NCBI GenBank assembly: GCA_045612365.1
Contig: JAZKYY010000017.1
Span: 124,001 to 188,000, forward strand
Direction of reading: 5' to 3'
From: RGIG9608 sp045612365
GTDB lineage: Bacteria > Bacteroidota > Bacteroidia > Bacteroidales > Paludibacteraceae
DNA: 64,000 bases
Position numbers and translations under genes: made by a program. The notes beneath the pieces are model-generated. The model saw only the letters and a list, made by a program, of their open reading frames with translations. It searched no databases and was not told the origin of the DNA. Shown here in pieces: positions 9,131 through 17,300 of the stretch (within the stretch, counting starts at the first letter, position 1; each line of letters begins with the position of its first letter).

Positions 9131-9676
9131 ATGAAGAAAAAAAAGGAAATAATAGATTCTGAGAAAGAACAAAAGGTTGAAATGGAATCACAAGAATCAG
9201 TAGAGCAGGAACTTGTTGCAGAAGCAACTGAACTCGAAATTTTAAAAGCAGAGAATCAAGAACTCAACGATAAATATATTCGTAAAGTGGCCGAGTTTGA
9301 GAACTACAGAAAAAACATGCTCAAGCAGCAATCGGAATTAATTAAGAATGGAGGCGAGAGAGTTTTTGTTGATATGCTACCATTGATTGACGATTTTGAG
9401 CGAGCTCTAAAAGCAATTGAAAAAACGGAAGAAACTACAGCTTTGTACGAAGGAGTAGAACTTATTTATAACAAATTTATTTCTTTTTTGAATAAAAACG
9501 GTGTTAAGGAAATTCCGACAGACGGCGTTGAGTTCGATACTGATTTTCATGAAGCAGTAACAACTTTTCCTGCACCATCAGAAGATATGAAGAATAAAAT
9601 CATTGATTGTGTTTCAAAAGGTTACACGATGAATGAAAAAGTTATTCGTTATGCCAAAGTTGTTGTAGGACAATAA
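9131..9676 (+). CDS. grpE: Nucleotide exchange factor GrpE
   Basis: GrpE releases ADP from DnaK in the Hsp70 cycle. The 181-residue protein has a charged N-terminal tail (residues 1-45) and a long dimerising helix (about 45-100) with RKVAEFENYRKNMLKQQSEL. The C-terminal beta-wing domain contains the signature GVEFDTDFHEAVTTF and ends in VIRYAKVVVG. dnaJ follows after 13 bases. DnaK itself is not in the window. No hrcA or CIRCE element was seen upstream. Confidence 0.97.
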   Translation: MKKKKEIIDSEKEQKVEMESQESVEQELVAEATELEILKAENQELNDKYIRKVAEFENYRKNMLKQQSELIKNGGERVFVDMLPLIDDFERALKAIEKTEETTALYEGVELIYNKFISFLNKNGVKEIPTDGVEFDTDFHEAVTTFPAPSEDMKNKIIDCVSKGYTMNEKVIRYAKVVVGQ

Positions 9677-9689
9677 GATTTTTAAGAAA

Positions 9690-10820
9690 ATGGAAAAGAG
9701 AGATTATTACGAAGTGCTTGGAGTTGCAAAAAACGCAACAGCCGATGAGATAAAAAAAGCATATCGGAAAAAAGCAATAGAGTTTCATCCCGATAAAAAT
9801 CCTGGAGATAAGGTTGCAGAAGAAAAATTCAAAGAAGCAGCCGAGGCTTACGACGTGTTGAGCGACCAACAAAAACGCCAACGTTATGATCAATTTGGTC
9901 ACGCTGGAGTAGGTGGTAATGGCGGTTTCGGCGGCGGTGGGATGAATATGGAAGATATTTTCTCTCATTTTGGAGATATTTTTGGTGGGTTCGGTGGATT
10001 TGGCGGGTTTGGTCGTCAGCAACAACAACGCGTTAGGAAAGGTTCTGATTTACGTGTAAAAGTTCGCCTTAATTTAAAAGAAATTGCTACTGGAGTTGAG
10101 AAAAAAATTAAGGTAAAAAAATATGTAGCATGTTCTCATTGCTCTGGAACTGGAGCCAAAGATTCTGCTACAGAAACGTGTTCTACTTGTCACGGAACGG
10201 GACGTGTGACTCGCGTGCAACAAACCATTTTGGGACAAATGCAAACACAGTCGACTTGTCCAACTTGTGGCGGCGACGGTAAAATAATTAAGAACAAATG
10301 TCCACATTGCTCTGGAGAGGGAATTGTGAATGGTGAAGAGGTTATTTCAATAAAGATTCCTGCAGGAGTTGCAGAAGGAATGCAACTTTCTGTTCAAGGA
10401 AAAGGAAATGCAGCACGTAGAGGAGGAGTGAATGGAGATCTTCTAATAGTGTTTGAAGAAGAACCTCACAGCGAACTTATTCGTGACGAGAATGATTTGA
10501 TTTACAATCTTTTATTAGACTTCCCAACTGCTGTTTTGGGAGGAACAATTGAAGTCCCAACAATCGACGGAAAAGTAAAAGTAAAAGTAGAAAAGGGAAC
10601 TCAGCCAGGAAAGGTTCTACGTTTAAGAGGAAAAGGTTTGCCTGATGCCAATCGTTATGGAATAGGTGATTTGCTTATCAATATTGGTGTGTATGTTCCT
10701 GAAAACATATCATCTGATGAGAAAAAACTGTTTGAGAAGTTGGCAGAATCTCCTAATATCAAACCTAATGCGAGCGCTTCTCGTAGCTTTTTTAGACGTT
10801 TCAGAAACATGTTTGAATAA
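9690..10820 (+). CDS. dnaJ: Chaperone protein DnaJ
   Basis: This is the Hsp40 co-chaperone that stimulates DnaK. The J domain at residues 4-70 contains HPD at 33-35. A Gly/Phe-rich linker spans 72-110. Four CxxCxGxG zinc repeats begin at Cys148, Cys164, Cys190 and Cys204. Two C-terminal substrate-binding barrels follow. The length of 376 is typical. It sits directly behind grpE and 6 bases before the AlkD-like gene. Confidence 0.98.
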   Translation: MEKRDYYEVLGVAKNATADEIKKAYRKKAIEFHPDKNPGDKVAEEKFKEAAEAYDVLSDQQKRQRYDQFGHAGVGGNGGFGGGGMNMEDIFSHFGDIFGGFGGFGGFGRQQQQRVRKGSDLRVKVRLNLKEIATGVEKKIKVKKYVACSHCSGTGAKDSATETCSTCHGTGRVTRVQQTILGQMQTQSTCPTCGGDGKIIKNKCPHCSGEGIVNGEEVISIKIPAGVAEGMQLSVQGKGNAARRGGVNGDLLIVFEEEPHSELIRDENDLIYNLLLDFPTAVLGGTIEVPTIDGKVKVKVEKGTQPGKVLRLRGKGLPDANRYGIGDLLINIGVYVPENISSDEKKLFEKLAESPNIKPNASASRSFFRRFRNMFE

Positions 10821-10826
10821 ATAGAG

Positions 10827-11510
10827 ATGAATGCCAAAAAATTTGCACTCTATGACCAAGAAGTAGCAAGTAAGATTTCGGAAATCAAGCGGCTAATTTT
10901 TTTGTCGATGAACGGTGTTGTTTCTGAGAGTATTGAGCAAAAAGGAGTTTTTTATAAAAAGAATTTTGGTGTTTCGCTTTATAGACTCAAACAAATAGCT
11001 GAGCAGTTTGACAAGAATTCCATCTTGGCTTCACAACTTTGGAATTTGCAGTACAGAGAGACAATGATTCTGGCTATTTTTCTTCAACCTAACGAGGAGT
11101 TTTCTTTCATGAAAGCGACAGAGTGGCGGAATGAGATTCAAACTCTAGAGTTGGCAGAAATTGCTTCAAAGAATCTTTTTTCAAAGTTGAGTTTTTCGGA
11201 GGAATTTGGCGAAAAGTGTATAGAGGAAAACAAAATCTTGCAAATAGCAATAGGATTTTTAATTCTTGCAGAAATTGTAGAAAAAATTTCCGAAGAAAAG
11301 TTACTTTTGCTCGTATCGAACGCGTTTGAGAAGGCAATAAAAAGTGCTGAAATTTGTAGGGCGATTATTGTATTTCTACAAAAAGTTATTGCCAAAAGTG
11401 AAACGTTAAAGCAAAACATATTGGAAAAAATAGAAAAAATGAAAACTTCGGAGTTATATGCCGAACGTTTGATTTGCGAAGAGTTAATGACACAAATTTT
11501 ATATTCATAA
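10827..11510 (+). CDS. AlkD-like DNA alkylation repair HEAT-repeat protein
   Basis: This 227-residue all-helical protein resembles the AlkC/AlkD glycosylase fold. The segment ILASQLWNLQYRETMILAIF matches the family pattern of a helical repeat with Leu-Trp and an Arg-Glu pair. Downstream helices repeat a 35-40 residue HEAT spacing. Family members remove alkylated bases without base flipping. I could not place the catalytic Asp and Trp residues with confidence, so activity is uncertain. It starts 6 bases after dnaJ and is probably in the same transcript. Confidence 0.65.
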   Translation: MNAKKFALYDQEVASKISEIKRLIFLSMNGVVSESIEQKGVFYKKNFGVSLYRLKQIAEQFDKNSILASQLWNLQYRETMILAIFLQPNEEFSFMKATEWRNEIQTLELAEIASKNLFSKLSFSEEFGEKCIEENKILQIAIGFLILAEIVEKISEEKLLLLVSNAFEKAIKSAEICRAIIVFLQKVIAKSETLKQNILEKIEKMKTSELYAERLICEELMTQILYS

Positions 11511-11519
11511 ATTTTCAAA

Positions 11520-12152
11520 ATGTATAAAAAGATGAAAAAGAACTTTTGGATATTACCGTTAATCCTTTTTGTTTCGGTTTTTCTCTGTTCGTGTAACAAG
11601 AAAAAGTCTCAAACAAGCGAAGTTGCTTCTACGACTGACTCTATTCGTGTCTATGGCATCAAATCGGGTTATTTTCGCACGATTTATCCTCTTAGTAAGA
11701 CTAACATTGAAACATGGTTTGATAAGTATGGAGCTCTACAATATGTAGAAATTCGTGAGGCAAATGATAAATATGTTAGTATGAAACTTGTGAGAGGAAA
11801 CGATGAATATTATTTTTCTACCTACAATAATGAGGGTATAAAAAAAACAGTGGAATATGTAGATTATCGCGTTTGGGAAAATCCTTCGCAAGAGGAAATT
11901 GCTCAACTAGGCATTATTAAGCAACCAGTAGAAATTATTGATGGAAAGGCTTGTAAAGTTTATTTCATAAATGCTGGTTTGCCTGCAAAGATGTATATTT
12001 GGAACGGATTTATCATGAAAAATGTAACTCAAGATGGTGATGTACTAACTGAGATTATTGATTTCAGAGAGGTGTCTGTTCCGCTTAACCGTTTTGATAT
12101 TCCTTCTCATATTAATTTCGCCGAAGAGACTTTGGAAGAACCTCAACAGTAG
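11520..12152 (+). CDS. Predicted lipoprotein of unknown function
   Basis: The 210-residue protein begins with a lipoprotein signal, a Lys-rich start and a hydrophobic core, ending in a lipobox-like FLCSC before NKKKS. Translation may start at 11520 or at the in-frame ATG at 11532; both give the same mature protein. The mature part is mixed alpha/beta with several Tyr-rich strands and no motif I recognise. It ends the grpE-dnaJ cluster and is followed by a hairpin terminator. Confidence 0.75.
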   Translation: MYKKMKKNFWILPLILFVSVFLCSCNKKKSQTSEVASTTDSIRVYGIKSGYFRTIYPLSKTNIETWFDKYGALQYVEIREANDKYVSMKLVRGNDEYYFSTYNNEGIKKTVEYVDYRVWENPSQEEIAQLGIIKQPVEIIDGKACKVYFINAGLPAKMYIWNGFIMKNVTQDGDVLTEIIDFREVSVPLNRFDIPSHINFAEETLEEPQQ

Positions 12153-12177
12153 GTTGCTTTTTTGGGAGAAATAGATT

Positions 12178-12219
12178 TGTTTTCTGATGCTCAAAACATG
12201 CTTCAGAAAACATTTTTTT
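12178..12219 (+). terminator. Terminator after the grpE-dnaJ cluster
   Basis: A 10-bp perfect stem (12178-12187 with 12203-12212, TGTTTTCTGA/TCAGAAAACA) is followed by a run of seven T. Confidence 0.75.
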
Positions 12220-12244
12220 ATTTCGCTGAAAAAATGTAACTTTG
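12214..12244 (+). promoter_or_regulatory. Promoter of ppdK
   Basis: TAACTTTG at 12237-12244 matches the -7 box, with TTTT 19 bases upstream at 12214-12217, overlapping the T tract of the preceding terminator. The ATG is 44 bases further on. Confidence 0.65.
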
Positions 12245-12288
12245 CAATCTCATTTCGTGGGAATTAAAACATTATTAATAATATATTT

Positions 12289-15009
12289 ATGGACAACAAA
12301 AAACGAGTTTACACGTTCGGTAATGGACAAGCCGAAGGTAAAGCAGATATGAGAAATCTGCTTGGTGGTAAAGGAGCTAACTTGGCCGAAATGAATCTTA
12401 TCGGGGTACCAGTTCCTCCAGGTTTTACAATTACAACAGACGTTTGTAGCGAATACTACGAAGTTGGAAAAGACAAAGTTGTAGAATTGTTGAAAGACGA
12501 TGTAATGGCAGCAGTTGCTAACATCGAAAACTTGATGAATTCTAAATTTGGCGATGTAGAAAATCCTTTGTTGGTTTCGGTTCGTTCTGGTGCACGTGCT
12601 TCGATGCCAGGTATGATGGACACAATTTTGAACCTTGGTCTCAACGACGAAGTAGTAGAAGGTTTGGTTCGTAAAACTGGTCGTCCACGTTTTGCTTGGG
12701 ACTCTTATCGTCGTTTCGTTCAAATGTATGGCGACGTTGTGCTCGGTATGAAACCTGTTAACAAAGAAGATATCGACCCATTCGAAGCTATTATCGAAGA
12801 AGTAAAAGAAGCTAAAGGCGTAAAACTTGATAACGAGTTGGAAGTTGAAGATTTGAAAGAGTTGGTTGTTAAGTTCAAAGCTGCAGTAAAAGCTCAAACA
12901 GGAAAAGATTTCCCAACAAGTGCTTATGAACAACTTTGGGGTGCTATCTGTGCAGTATTCGATAGCTGGATGAATGAGCGTGCTATTCTTTACAGAAAAA
13001 TGGAAGGAATTCCTGCTGAATGGGGAACTGCTGTTAACGTTCAAGCAATGGTGTTCGGTAACATGGGCGACACTTCGGCTACTGGTGTTTGCTTCAGCCG
13101 CGATGCTGGTAATGGCGAAGATTTGTTCAATGGTGAATATTTGATTAATGCTCAAGGAGAAGACGTTGTGGCTGGTATTCGTACTCCTCAACAAATCACT
13201 AAAATCGGTTCTCAACGTTGGGCAGAACGTGCTGGTATCTCTGAAGAGGAACGTATTGAAAAATATCCTTCAATGGAAGAAGCAATGCCAGAAATCTACG
13301 CTGAACTTGATGCACTTCAAACAAAACTTGAAAATCACTATCGTGATATGCAAGATATGGAATTTACTGTACAAGAAGGTAAACTTTGGTTCTTGCAAAC
13401 TCGTAACGGAAAACGTACTGGTGCTGCTATGGTGAAAATCGCTATGGACTTGCTTCGTCAAGGTATGATTGATGAAAAAACAGCGTTGAAACGTTGCGAA
13501 CCAAATAAATTGGACGAATTGCTTCACCCAATTTTCGACAAAGCTGCATTAAAAAATGCAAAAGTTTTAACTCGTGGTCTTCCTGCTTCTCCAGGTGCTG
13601 CTACAGGTCAAATCGTGTTCTTTGCTGACGACGCTGCTAAATGGGCCGAAGATGGCAAAAAAGTAATCATGGTTCGTATCGAAACATCTCCTGAAGACTT
13701 GGCAGGTATGGCAGTTGCTCAAGGTATCTTGACTGCTCGTGGTGGTATGACTTCTCACGCTGCTGTAGTTGCTCGTGGTATGGGTAAATGTTGTGTATCT
13801 GGTGCAGGTGCTTTGAATATTGACTACAAAGCTCGTACAGTTGAAGTTGATGGTGTTCTTTTGAAAGAAGGTGACTTCATTTCATTGAATGGTACAACTG
13901 GTGAAATCTACAATGGTAAAGTAGAAACAAAAGCTGCTGAGGTGTCTGGCGATTTCGCTGATTTGATGGCGCTTTGCGAAAAATATACAAAATTAGTTGT
14001 TCGTACTAATGCTGATACTCCTCACGATGCACAAGTTGCTCGCGACTTTGGTGCTGTAGGTATCGGTCTTTGTCGTACAGAGCATATGTTCTTCGAAGCA
14101 GAAAAAATCGTTGCAATGCGCGAAATGATTCTTTCTCAAGATGCGGAAGGACGTAAAAAAGCATTGGCAAAATTGTTGCCATACCAAAAAGCTGACTTCT
14201 ATGGCATTTTCAAAGCTATGGACGGATGCCCAGTGAACGTTCGTTTGCTCGACCCTCCTTTGCATGAATTTGTACCACATGATTTGAAAGGTCAAGAAGA
14301 AATGGCAAAAGCAATGGGTGTAACAGTTGAATACATTCGTCAACGTGTTGATAGCCTTTGTGAAGCAAACCCAATGCTTGGTCATCGTGGTTGTCGTTTG
14401 GGTAATACTTATCCAGAAATCACTGAAATGCAAACTCGCGCTATTCTTGGTGCTGCAGTTCAATTGAAGAAAGAAGGTGGCGATCCACATCCTGAAATCA
14501 TGGTTCCATTGACTGGTATTTTGTACGAATTTGAAGCTCAAGAAAAAGTTATCCGTGAAACTGCTGCTGCTCTTTTTGCTGAAGAAGGTGTTGAAGTAGA
14601 ATTCAAAGTAGGTACAATGATTGAAATTCCACGTGCTGCTCTTACTGCAGATCGTATTGCAAGCCGTGCAGAATACTTCTCATTCGGAACAAACGACTTG
14701 ACTCAGATGACATTCGGATATTCTCGTGACGATATTGCAAGCTTCTTGCCAGTATATCTTGAAAAGAAAATCTTGAAAGTTGACCCATTCCAAGTGTTAG
14801 ACCAAAATGGTGTAGGTCAGTTGGTAGAGATGGCAGTAGACAAAGGTCGTTCAGTACGTCCAGAGTTGAAATGCGGTATTTGTGGCGAACATGGTGGTGA
14901 ACCTTCATCAGTGAAATTCTGTCACAAGGTAGGTTTGAACTATGTTTCTTGTTCTCCATTCCGTGTGCCTATCGCACGTTTGGCTGCTGCTCAAGCTGCT
15001 GTTGAATAA
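12289..15009 (+). CDS. ppdK: Pyruvate, phosphate dikinase
   Basis: The enzyme interconverts pyruvate, ATP and phosphate with phosphoenolpyruvate, AMP and pyrophosphate, and links glycolysis to gluconeogenesis. The 906-residue chain has the N-terminal ATP-grasp domain with the LGGKGANLAEM start. The central phosphohistidine domain has GGMTSHAAVVARGMG, with the carrier His at about residue 490. The C-terminal TIM barrel has SFGTNDLTQMTFG and the catalytic CGICGEHGG. Length and order are canonical. The codons are richer in GC-ending pairs than neighbours, consistent with high expression. It is monocistronic, with its own promoter and terminator. Confidence 0.98.
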   Translation: MDNKKRVYTFGNGQAEGKADMRNLLGGKGANLAEMNLIGVPVPPGFTITTDVCSEYYEVGKDKVVELLKDDVMAAVANIENLMNSKFGDVENPLLVSVRSGARASMPGMMDTILNLGLNDEVVEGLVRKTGRPRFAWDSYRRFVQMYGDVVLGMKPVNKEDIDPFEAIIEEVKEAKGVKLDNELEVEDLKELVVKFKAAVKAQTGKDFPTSAYEQLWGAICAVFDSWMNERAILYRKMEGIPAEWGTAVNVQAMVFGNMGDTSATGVCFSRDAGNGEDLFNGEYLINAQGEDVVAGIRTPQQITKIGSQRWAERAGISEEERIEKYPSMEEAMPEIYAELDALQTKLENHYRDMQDMEFTVQEGKLWFLQTRNGKRTGAAMVKIAMDLLRQGMIDEKTALKRCEPNKLDELLHPIFDKAALKNAKVLTRGLPASPGAATGQIVFFADDAAKWAEDGKKVIMVRIETSPEDLAGMAVAQGILTARGGMTSHAAVVARGMGKCCVSGAGALNIDYKARTVEVDGVLLKEGDFISLNGTTGEIYNGKVETKAAEVSGDFADLMALCEKYTKLVVRTNADTPHDAQVARDFGAVGIGLCRTEHMFFEAEKIVAMREMILSQDAEGRKKALAKLLPYQKADFYGIFKAMDGCPVNVRLLDPPLHEFVPHDLKGQEEMAKAMGVTVEYIRQRVDSLCEANPMLGHRGCRLGNTYPEITEMQTRAILGAAVQLKKEGGDPHPEIMVPLTGILYEFEAQEKVIRETAAALFAEEGVEVEFKVGTMIEIPRAALTADRIASRAEYFSFGTNDLTQMTFGYSRDDIASFLPVYLEKKILKVDPFQVLDQNGVGQLVEMAVDKGRSVRPELKCGICGEHGGEPSSVKFCHKVGLNYVSCSPFRVPIARLAAAQAAVE

Positions 15010-15033
15010 TTAAAAAGTAAACAATAAAAAGGG

Positions 15034-15070
15034 AAAAACTCCATGACATTTTGGTTATGGAGTTTTTTCT
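15034..15070 (+). terminator. Terminator of ppdK
   Basis: The 11-bp stem AAAAACTCCAT/ATGGAGTTTTT with a 12-base loop ends in six T. Confidence 0.85.
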
Positions 15071-15163
15071 TTTAGCAAAAGGGTCGAAAGTAAGAGAAGT
15101 CTCTCTTGTAAAGGAATTTGCAAGTGTTTTTTTGAATAAAGCATATAAAAAAGGGAGAAAAAA

Positions 15164-15194
15164 TTTCGCAGTTAAAATATAATCTCTATATTTG
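15164..15194 (+). promoter_or_regulatory. Promoter of the HU-rng cluster
   Basis: TATATTTG at 15187-15194 has TTTC 19 bases upstream. The HU start codon lies 52 bases downstream. Confidence 0.65.
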
Positions 15195-15246
15195 CACCCA
15201 CAAAAAATAAGACAAATATTAACTTAATCTTTTAAAAATTAGAAAG

Positions 15247-15531
15247 ATGACAAAAGCAGAAATTGTAAATCAGATTTCAGAAAGCACTAATATTGATAAA
15301 CTTTCAGTGCTTCAAACTGTAGAAGCATTCATGGAAGTAGTTAAAGATTCTTTGGCAAAGGGAGAAGATGTTTATCTTCGTGGTTTTGGTAGCTTTATTG
15401 TAAAACAAAGAGCAGAAAAAACAGCACGTAACATCTCTAAACAAACTTCAATTATTATCCCTGCTCATAAAATCCCAGCATTCAAACCTGCTAAAGTGTT
15501 TGTAGAATCAGTAAAAGAAAACGTAAAATAA
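15247..15531 (+). CDS. HU/IHF-family DNA-binding protein
   Basis: The 94-residue protein is a nucleoid-associated histone-like protein. It has the HU N-terminal helical pair, the GEDVYLRGFGSFIVKQR signature strand and the intercalating arm region with the conserved Pro (IIIPAHKIPAFKPAK). It differs clearly from the second HU at 47643, which has the more usual GARQGVNPAT arm, so the two may form different dimers. It lies just upstream of the small basic protein gene and rng. Confidence 0.93.
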   Translation: MTKAEIVNQISESTNIDKLSVLQTVEAFMEVVKDSLAKGEDVYLRGFGSFIVKQRAEKTARNISKQTSIIIPAHKIPAFKPAKVFVESVKENVK

Positions 15532-15551
15532 CTTATTAAATTAGTAAAACT

Positions 15552-15644
15552 ATGCCAAGCGGTAAAAAAAGAAAAAGACATAAAATGTCGACGCACAAGC
15601 GTAAAAAAAGATTGAGAAAGGATAGACATAAAAAGAAAAAATAG
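15552..15644 (+). CDS. 30-residue hyperbasic protein, bS22/AURKAIP1-COX24-like
   Basis: The frame encodes MPSGKKRKRHKMSTHKRKKR followed by LRKDRHKKKK. Twenty-two of 30 residues are Lys, Arg or His. The pattern KRKRHKMxTHKRKKR matches the AURKAIP1/COX24 (mS38) motif, whose bacterial members such as bS22 bind the small ribosomal subunit near the decoding region. It is too short for standard gene finders. It lies 20 bases after the HU gene and about 90 bases before rng, so it is probably in the same transcript. The ribosomal role is inferred from family resemblance. Confidence 0.85.
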   Translation: MPSGKKRKRHKMSTHKRKKRLRKDRHKKKK

Positions 15645-15737
15645 TCATTCTCTGATCTAGATAAAAAACAAACTTTAAAGGCATAATTTTCTTGGACTTT
15701 GGGTTTGTTTTTTTTGTAAACAAGAAATAGGTAATAG

Positions 15738-17300
15738 TTGAAAAAAGAGATTGTTATAGATGTTCAGTCGTCGGAAATAGCAATTGCTTTGCTGCAAGAC
15801 GAAAGGGTGGTGGAATTTACTCGCGAAGAGAGTAAAAATTCATGCCTAGTGGGAAATGTCTATGTGGGAACGGTTAGAAAAATTATGCCTGGCCTGAATG
15901 CTGCTTTTATTGATATAGGTAGTGATAAAGAGGCATTTTTACATATCTTAGATTTAGGACCAAATTTCCACATCATTAATGCATTCTTGAATCAGGTTCT
16001 CAATAATCGTAAAAAGGTTCCTTCTCTGTCTGCTTTGAAGGCATTAGATTTGACACCGGTTGATAAAAATGCCAACATAGCTGATGTTCTTAAAAATGGT
16101 CAAAAGGTTTTGGTGCAAGTAATAAAAGAACCTATTTCGACCAAAGGAGCTAGAGTTACTTGTGAGATCTCTTTGGCGGGGCGCAATCTGGTAATGATGC
16201 CTTATCTCAACAAAATTACCGTATCACAAAAAATAGAATCAAAAGAAGAACGTACGCGCCTTCGTCGTTTGATACAAAGTCTTAAGGTTGATGACAGTGG
16301 AATTATTATTCGTACTGTGGCGGAAGGGAAGAAAGTGGCGGCCTTAGATAAGGAACTAAAGGTGCTTACAAAGCGTTGGGAAGCTGCTGTTCAAAACATA
16401 CAAAAGCAGCAAGGGAATGGATTGGTTCTAGAAGAAATGAATCGTGTAGAAACGATTCTTCGTGATGTGCTTTCGCCCGATTTTGAAAATATTTTTGTTA
16501 ATAATGAGAATGTTTACAACGAGATTTGCGACTATGTGACATTAATAGCTCCTGATTGCAGAGGAGCGGTAAAACTTTACGATGGAGAATTGCCTATTTT
16601 TGATCATTTTGCCATCACAAAACAAATAAAATCACTTTTCGGGCGAACTGTTTCGTTCAAACGTGGGGCTTACCTCATAATAGAAAAAACTGAGGCAATG
16701 ACGGTGATTGACGTGAACAGTGGCAATCGTACTCGATCATCGGAAGGACAGGAGGAGAATGCTTTAGCGGTGAATTTAGCAGCAGCCGAAGAGATTGCGC
16801 ACCAAATTCGTTTGCGAGATATTGGTGGAATAATTGTTGTTGATTTCATCGATTTGATGCTTGCTGAAAATCGTCAGTTATTGCTTGATCGAATGGTAGA
16901 ATTGATGAAAGAAGATAGGGCAAGACATAACATTCTGCCTTTGAGTAAGTTCTGCTTGATGCAAATTACGCGTCATAGAGTTCGTCCTGCAATAGCTATT
17001 GATGTAGAGGAGACATGCCCTACTTGTTTCGGTAAGGGAAAAGCTATGCCATCAATACTTTTTACTGATCAGTTAGAAGAAAAAATAGAATATTGGTCGC
17101 AAGAGAAGAAGGAGAGAAAACTCATTATTCAAGTTCATCCTTACATTGCTGCATATATTAATCAAGGATTTTTCTCTTTGCGCAGAAAATGGAGTTTTCG
17201 TTACGGAGTTAAACTCAAAGTTCAACCTATACAGTCATTGGGATTTCTTCAATATCAAATTCTAAATAAAAAGAAAGAGGTGCTTAAAATCAACGAATGA
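15738..17300 (+). CDS. rng: Ribonuclease G (RNase E/G family)
   Basis: This endoribonuclease takes part in rRNA maturation and mRNA decay. Its 520 residues carry an S1-like domain (LVGNVYVGTVRKIMPGLNAAFIDIG, residues 37-61). The DNase I-like catalytic core has DVNSGNRTR and the metal-binding DFIDLM. The zinc-link motif CPTCFGKG follows. The only start consistent with the family N-terminus is the TTG at 15738, because a stop lies just upstream. It overlaps mutS by 4 bases (ATGA), implying translational coupling. Confidence 0.95.
   Translation: MKKEIVIDVQSSEIAIALLQDERVVEFTREESKNSCLVGNVYVGTVRKIMPGLNAAFIDIGSDKEAFLHILDLGPNFHIINAFLNQVLNNRKKVPSLSALKALDLTPVDKNANIADVLKNGQKVLVQVIKEPISTKGARVTCEISLAGRNLVMMPYLNKITVSQKIESKEERTRLRRLIQSLKVDDSGIIIRTVAEGKKVAALDKELKVLTKRWEAAVQNIQKQQGNGLVLEEMNRVETILRDVLSPDFENIFVNNENVYNEICDYVTLIAPDCRGAVKLYDGELPIFDHFAITKQIKSLFGRTVSFKRGAYLIIEKTEAMTVIDVNSGNRTRSSEGQEENALAVNLAAAEEIAHQIRLRDIGGIIVVDFIDLMLAENRQLLLDRMVELMKEDRARHNILPLSKFCLMQITRHRVRPAIAIDVEETCPTCFGKGKAMPSILFTDQLEEKIEYWSQEKKERKLIIQVHPYIAAYINQGFFSLRRKWSFRYGVKLKVQPIQSLGFLQYQILNKKKEVLKINE

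Noticed and set aside
12250..13215. A 321-residue open frame on the minus strand of ppdK
   Set aside because: It is a shadow of the highly expressed, codon-biased ppdK gene and gives a Phe/Ser/His-rich peptide with no domain.
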